Part shown: positions 5,529-8,100 of the stretch, one piece after another
Position numbering within the stretch: the stretch's first letter is position 1
How the letters are laid out: each line of letters begins with the position of its first letter
Source of the DNA: Clostridia bacterium
GTDB taxonomy: Bacteria > Bacillota > Clostridia > Christensenellales > UBA1242
Direction of reading: 5' to 3'
Assembly: GCA_017473285.1 (NCBI GenBank)
Contig: JAFULP010000064.1
Coordinates: forward strand, 1-8,100
Length of the DNA: 8,100 nucleotides
The notes under the pieces: model-generated
The model's database searches: none
Told to the model about the DNA's origin: nothing
The model's input: only the letters and a program-made list of their open reading frames with translations
Program-made: the position numbers and the translations under genes

Positions 5529-6389
5529 TTATTGTCTTTGGTCGGATGTAAAGAATACTGCTAATGCCCCAGGACCAGTGTGGCAACCAATAATAACACT
5601 CATATCTACAATGATAGGTTTGATATTAAGGCCTTTTTCAATAATGTTGGCAAGGGCTATTGCGTCGTCAAAACAATTTGCGTGGGCTATAAATATTTTG
5701 TCCGAAAGATTGTTTTTACTAGCGATTGTTTTGTCTGCCAAAACTTGTATAGATTTTTTTCGGCTGATAACTTTTTGAATGTTGGTTAATCTGCCTTCAT
5801 CGTCGGCGTGAAGTACAGGTTTGATTTGAAGAAGTGTGCCAATGCCCGCTGTTAATTTGCTAATCCGGCCTGTGCGTGCCAAATATTTTAAGTGGTCAAC
5901 AATAAATACGTGTGATACATGGGTGCTAATTTCTTTAGCATAACTTGCAACTTCGTCTAAAGATTTAGTTCCATCATTATATTCACTTGTGATTATTGCT
6001 GCAAGTCCTTGACCAATACAAGCGGTTAAACTGTCAACCACACGAATACGGTCGCCATAAGTTTGCTTTAATTGTTCGCTAGCGTTTAATACATTATTGT
6101 ATGTTCCGCTTAAGTTTCGGCTAAAACCAATATGTACAATGTCGTAACCTTCCTTTAAAATTTTTTCCAAAAATTGTTTAGCGTCATATTCATTAACAAG
6201 GCTAGTGCTAACCTTTTTGTCTTCCTTCATAGCTTTATAAAACTCGTCACTGGATATTGGCTTGGTTAAACTATTGTATTCAACGCCGTCAACAGTTAGG
6301 TTCATCCCTATAGTTCTAATATTGTATTGCTTGCGAAGTTCAGGTGTTAAATCACAAGTATCTTCGGCGGTTATAATTATTTTATTCAT
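5529..6389 (-). CDS. DegV family fatty-acid-binding protein (FakB-like), copy 2
   Basis: This is a full-length DegV protein of 286 residues, only distantly similar to the one at 102-992. It shows ITAEDTCDLT at the start, KVSTSLVN (59-66) as the lipid carboxylate-binding loop, HIGFSRNLSGTY (86-97), HLKYLARTGRI, GTLLQIKPVL, EGRL, and GCHTGPGALAVFF near the end. In the second loop the usual S-S-G reads S90-R91-N92, a bulkier, charged change near the expected head-group pocket. By analogy with multiple FakB proteins in one cell, the two copies may prefer different fatty acids; this is inference. The start is fixed by AAGGAGAAA. It has its own promoter and shares a terminator with recN. It diverges from the membrane-protein gene at 6575, so no operon partner indicates its ligand. 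Confidence 0.93.
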   Translation of the reverse strand: MNKIIITAEDTCDLTPELRKQYNIRTIGMNLTVDGVEYNSLTKPISSDEFYKAMKEDKKVSTSLVNEYDAKQFLEKILKEGYDIVHIGFSRNLSGTYNNVLNASEQLKQTYGDRIRVVDSLTACIGQGLAAIITSEYNDGTKSLDEVASYAKEISTHVSHVFIVDHLKYLARTGRISKLTAGIGTLLQIKPVLHADDEGRLTNIQKVISRKKSIQVLADKTIASKNNLSDKIFIAHANCFDDAIALANIIEKGLNIKPIIVDMSVIIGCHTGPGALAVFFTSDQRQ

Positions 6390-6414
6390 AAATTTCTCCT
6401 TAATAATTAATTAC

Positions 6415-6443
6415 ATTATAACAATATATTCAAAAAATAGCAA
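6415..6443 (-). promoter_or_regulatory. Sigma-A type promoter of the second degV gene
   Basis: On the minus strand TTGCTA (6438-6443), a 17-bp spacer and a perfect TATAAT (6415-6420) are present. The -10 is also extended (TGTTATAAT). It leaves a leader of about 20 nt including the AAGGAG site. Confidence 0.8.
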
Positions 6444-6497
6444 CTAAAGAATAAATTAAAAATAATCATATTTTGTCGAAAGGGTAAAATGCTTAAA

Positions 6498-6523
6498 TTG
6501 ATTAATCAAATTTATAAAATTTG
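6498..6523. promoter_or_regulatory. Two overlapping palindromes, possible operator
   Basis: TTGATTAATCAA (6498-6509) is a perfect 12-bp palindrome. It overlaps CAAATTT-ATA-AAATTTG (6507-6523), which has perfect 7-bp arms. They lie between the two divergent promoters of degV and the membrane-protein gene. Palindromes this size do arise by chance in AT-rich DNA, so the call is tentative. Confidence 0.3.
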
Positions 6524-6545
6524 CTAGGAAAAATCAATTATTGTA

Positions 6546-6554
6546 TGTTAAAAT
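6546..6554 (+). promoter_or_regulatory. Extended -10 promoter of the membrane protein/MBL pair
   Basis: TGTTAAAAT is an extended -10 element (TGn then TAAAAT, five of six). TTGCTA (6521-6526) lies 22 bp upstream, too far for a normal -35. The transcript would start about 10 bases before the AAAGGAG site. Confidence 0.45.
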
Positions 6555-6574
6555 AGACATGAAAGGAGATTAAT

Positions 6575-7150
6575 ATGGCGAAAGATGCTAAAAAGACAAA
6601 GACAAAAGCAAAGATTAATTGGGGCTGGGACGCTCCTGAAAATAGGCAAGGGGGCAAAGCCACTCGTTCAAGCAGTAAAAAGGTAAATGTTACGGATGAT
6701 ATTTCAATAACCGTATCAAAACGCTCAAGAAGGCGTAAAAGCAGTTTGGGCTTTAAAGCAATTTTGATTATTTTATTAGTTACTATTATTGGTGGGGCGA
6801 TTGGTGTTGGTGCGTGCTGGATTGTTTCTCGTGATGATTGCTTTAAAATTGTAGGCAATGAAGAAATAACATTAACACTTAGAACTGAAGGTGAAGAAAT
6901 AAATACTAGAAATAGTTATTATGACGAAGGTGTAAAAGTTGTTTCGTTTGGCAGAGATATATCTAACAAAGTAACTATCGAAACAGATTTAAAGCAAAAT
7001 GAAGACGGTAGTTTTACTGCTGACGAAATTGGTACATATTACATAATTTATAAAGTGGACGACATTAAGTATGGCAAAATATTTACCGTTGAGCGCATAA
7101 GATTGATTACATTTGTAGAAGGTCAAGAGCCTGATATTAATGTTGATTAA
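6575..7150 (+). CDS. Single-pass membrane protein with Ig-like outer domain
   Basis: No named family is certain. The 191 residues have three parts. Residues 1-58 are soluble and very basic (Lys-rich start, then SKRSRRRKSS at 48-57). Residues 61-84 are one strong hydrophobic helix, and the positive charges before it put the N-terminus in the cytoplasm. Residues about 95-178 look like a bacterial Ig-like beta domain of the DUF5011 kind: YYDEGVKVVSFGRDISNK, then a strand-rich stretch with GTYYIIYKVDD, which resembles the familiar GTYTVTYTVTD pattern. No sortase motif, catalytic residues or lipobox are seen. The start is supported by AAAGGAGAT. The next gene, a surface hydrolase, begins 11 bp after its stop with the same type of ribosome site, so the two are almost surely co-transcribed. 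It may anchor, scaffold or bind a partner for that hydrolase; this is inference. Confidence 0.7.
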   Translation: MAKDAKKTKTKAKINWGWDAPENRQGGKATRSSSKKVNVTDDISITVSKRSRRRKSSLGFKAILIILLVTIIGGAIGVGACWIVSRDDCFKIVGNEEITLTLRTEGEEINTRNSYYDEGVKVVSFGRDISNKVTIETDLKQNEDGSFTADEIGTYYIIYKVDDIKYGKIFTVERIRLITFVEGQEPDINVD

Positions 7151-7161
7151 AAGGAGATAGT

Positions 7162-8100
7162 ATGAAAAATAAAGCATTAGTAATATTTTTATCAATAATA
7201 ATGTTTTGTGTTGGTGTGATTGCGGGTGTTGGCGGGCTTTCATATATCACACTTCCACATCACGAAGAATTGGTTGTTACAGATAGTGTGTATTATTCAT
7301 TAAATGATAGTGAAAATACAGTTGCGGTTGCCACAGGAGTTCAAACGGCTGAAGCAGGTGCAGTTGCGGTACATTTTTTGGAACTTGGAAATAAATATAC
7401 TGGCGATTGTACATACATAAAAGTGGGCGAAAATATTGATATTTTGATAGATTGTGGTTCAAAATCAAATAGCGTTCCAACGGTTAGCAATTATTTAAAT
7501 CAATATGTTACTGATGGTGTGCTTGAATATGTAATTATAACCCACGCCCACCAAGACCATTATGCTGGTTTTGCAACGACTACTAAGGTGGACAGTATTT
7601 TTGACCTATATGAATGTGAAACAATAATTACATTTTCTGCTACTAACCAAAAAACTCCAACAACATATATCGACCAAGATGCGTCTGGAACTAATAATGT
7701 GTCAAAATTGGGTATAACTTCGTATAGTGCAACAACTACATCTACAACAACCTTATATGCAAACTTTAATCGTGAATTACAAGATGAATTAAATACGACA
7801 TTAACCAAGGGAAGTAAAATCGGACAAAATCCAACACACTTTACAGCAGATGAAGTGGTTGAAAATTATACAAACGGCGAAATTGTGCTTGATGAAACCA
7901 ATGATATTAGTTTGCAAGTGCTAAATAGCTATTATTATACAAATAAAGCGGGTACTGAAAATGATTATTCTGTATGCACAATGATTAATCAAGGCGATAA
8001 ACATTTTATATTTACAGGCGATTTGGAAATGGATGGTGAAGCATATTTAGTGAGTATGAATACTTTGCCACAAGTAGAACTTTACAAGGCGGGACATCAC
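7162..8100 (+). CDS. Membrane-anchored MBL-fold hydrolase, ComEC C-terminal type (partial)
   Basis: The reading frame is open to the window edge (313 residues seen, 3' end missing). Residues 1-4 and a hydrophobic stretch (5-30) make a signal peptide or signal anchor, so the enzyme domain should lie outside the membrane. From about residue 70 the pattern is that of the metallo-beta-lactamase domain of ComEC-like proteins: VHFLELGNKYTGD, ILIDCGS (94-100), THAHQDHYAG with metal ligands H128, H130, D132 and H133, then FTGDLE with D287, and KAGHH at the edge, expected to continue as GHHGS. The catalytic set is complete so far. Members are metal-dependent phosphoesterases or nucleases; the substrate here is unknown. 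Unlike ComEC there is no transmembrane channel. AAAGGAGATAG precedes the start, 11 bp after the Ig-like gene. A Thr-rich patch (191-197) lies in the long loop between metal motifs. Confidence 0.85.
   Translation, partial: MKNKALVIFLSIIMFCVGVIAGVGGLSYITLPHHEELVVTDSVYYSLNDSENTVAVATGVQTAEAGAVAVHFLELGNKYTGDCTYIKVGENIDILIDCGSKSNSVPTVSNYLNQYVTDGVLEYVIITHAHQDHYAGFATTTKVDSIFDLYECETIITFSATNQKTPTTYIDQDASGTNNVSKLGITSYSATTTSTTTLYANFNRELQDELNTTLTKGSKIGQNPTHFTADEVVENYTNGEIVLDETNDISLQVLNSYYYTNKAGTENDYSVCTMINQGDKHFIFTGDLEMDGEAYLVSMNTLPQVELYKAGHH

Noticed and set aside
6484..6510. FNR/CRP-type box (TTGAT-N4-ATCAA)
   Set aside because: The palindrome TTGATTAATCAA has a spacing of two, not four, between half sites, so it does not fit the FNR consensus.
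7560..7808. Open minus-strand frame inside the MBL gene
   Set aside because: Overlaps the HxHxDH-coding gene on the plus strand and shows no start signals.
1..8100. CRISPR array, tRNA, rRNA, insertion sequence or toxin-antitoxin pair
   Set aside because: No regularly spaced repeats, cloverleaf-like sequence, transposase motif or terminal inverted repeats were found by eye on either strand.

Overview
The window comes from a low-GC Gram-positive-type bacterium (Bacillota/Firmicutes, perhaps an uncultured gut Clostridia or Bacilli lineage). The signs are strong AT bias, AAAGGAG-type ribosome binding sites before nearly every gene, TAA as the stop of all seven complete genes, Firmicutes-style DegV proteins, and pgsA directly before recA. 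TGG encodes Trp and no TGA is read through, so the standard code applies. Species cannot be read from the sequence.

Layout: (1) 1-101, a short end region with a Z-DNA-like alternating tract and a strong terminator. (2) 102-992 (-), a DegV/FakB-type fatty-acid-binding protein with a near-consensus promoter. (3) 993-1399, a 407-bp divergent intergenic region with repeated dyad elements and a strongly G-over-C-skewed stretch. (4) 1400-5298 (+), a probable operon of pgsA (phosphatidylglycerophosphate synthase), recA, a divergent MazG/PRA-PH-like pyrophosphohydrolase relative, and recN. (5) 5299-5528, an extremely AT-rich convergent intergenic region (about 6-7% GC) ending in a bidirectional terminator. 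(6) 5529-6389 (-), a second, clearly different DegV protein with its own promoter. (7) 6390-6574, a divergent control region with overlapping palindromes. (8) 6575-8100 (+), a two-gene surface cassette: a single-pass membrane protein with an Ig-like outer domain, then a membrane-anchored metallo-beta-lactamase-fold hydrolase of the ComEC C-terminal type, cut by the window edge.

How the genes fit together: the two DegV proteins and PgsA all belong to membrane lipid supply. DegV/FakB proteins carry fatty acids for phosphorylation by FakA, which feeds phosphatidic acid and CDP-diacylglycerol, the PgsA substrate. RecA and RecN act in double-strand-break repair, and the protein between them looks like a house-cleaning nucleotide pyrophosphatase fold. 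The last two genes form an envelope-exposed pair of unknown role. Most of the window is housekeeping. The least ordinary parts are the expanded pyrophosphohydrolase-like gene in the recA-recN operon, the matching dyads in the degV/pgsA divergent region, and the Ig-like/MBL surface pair.
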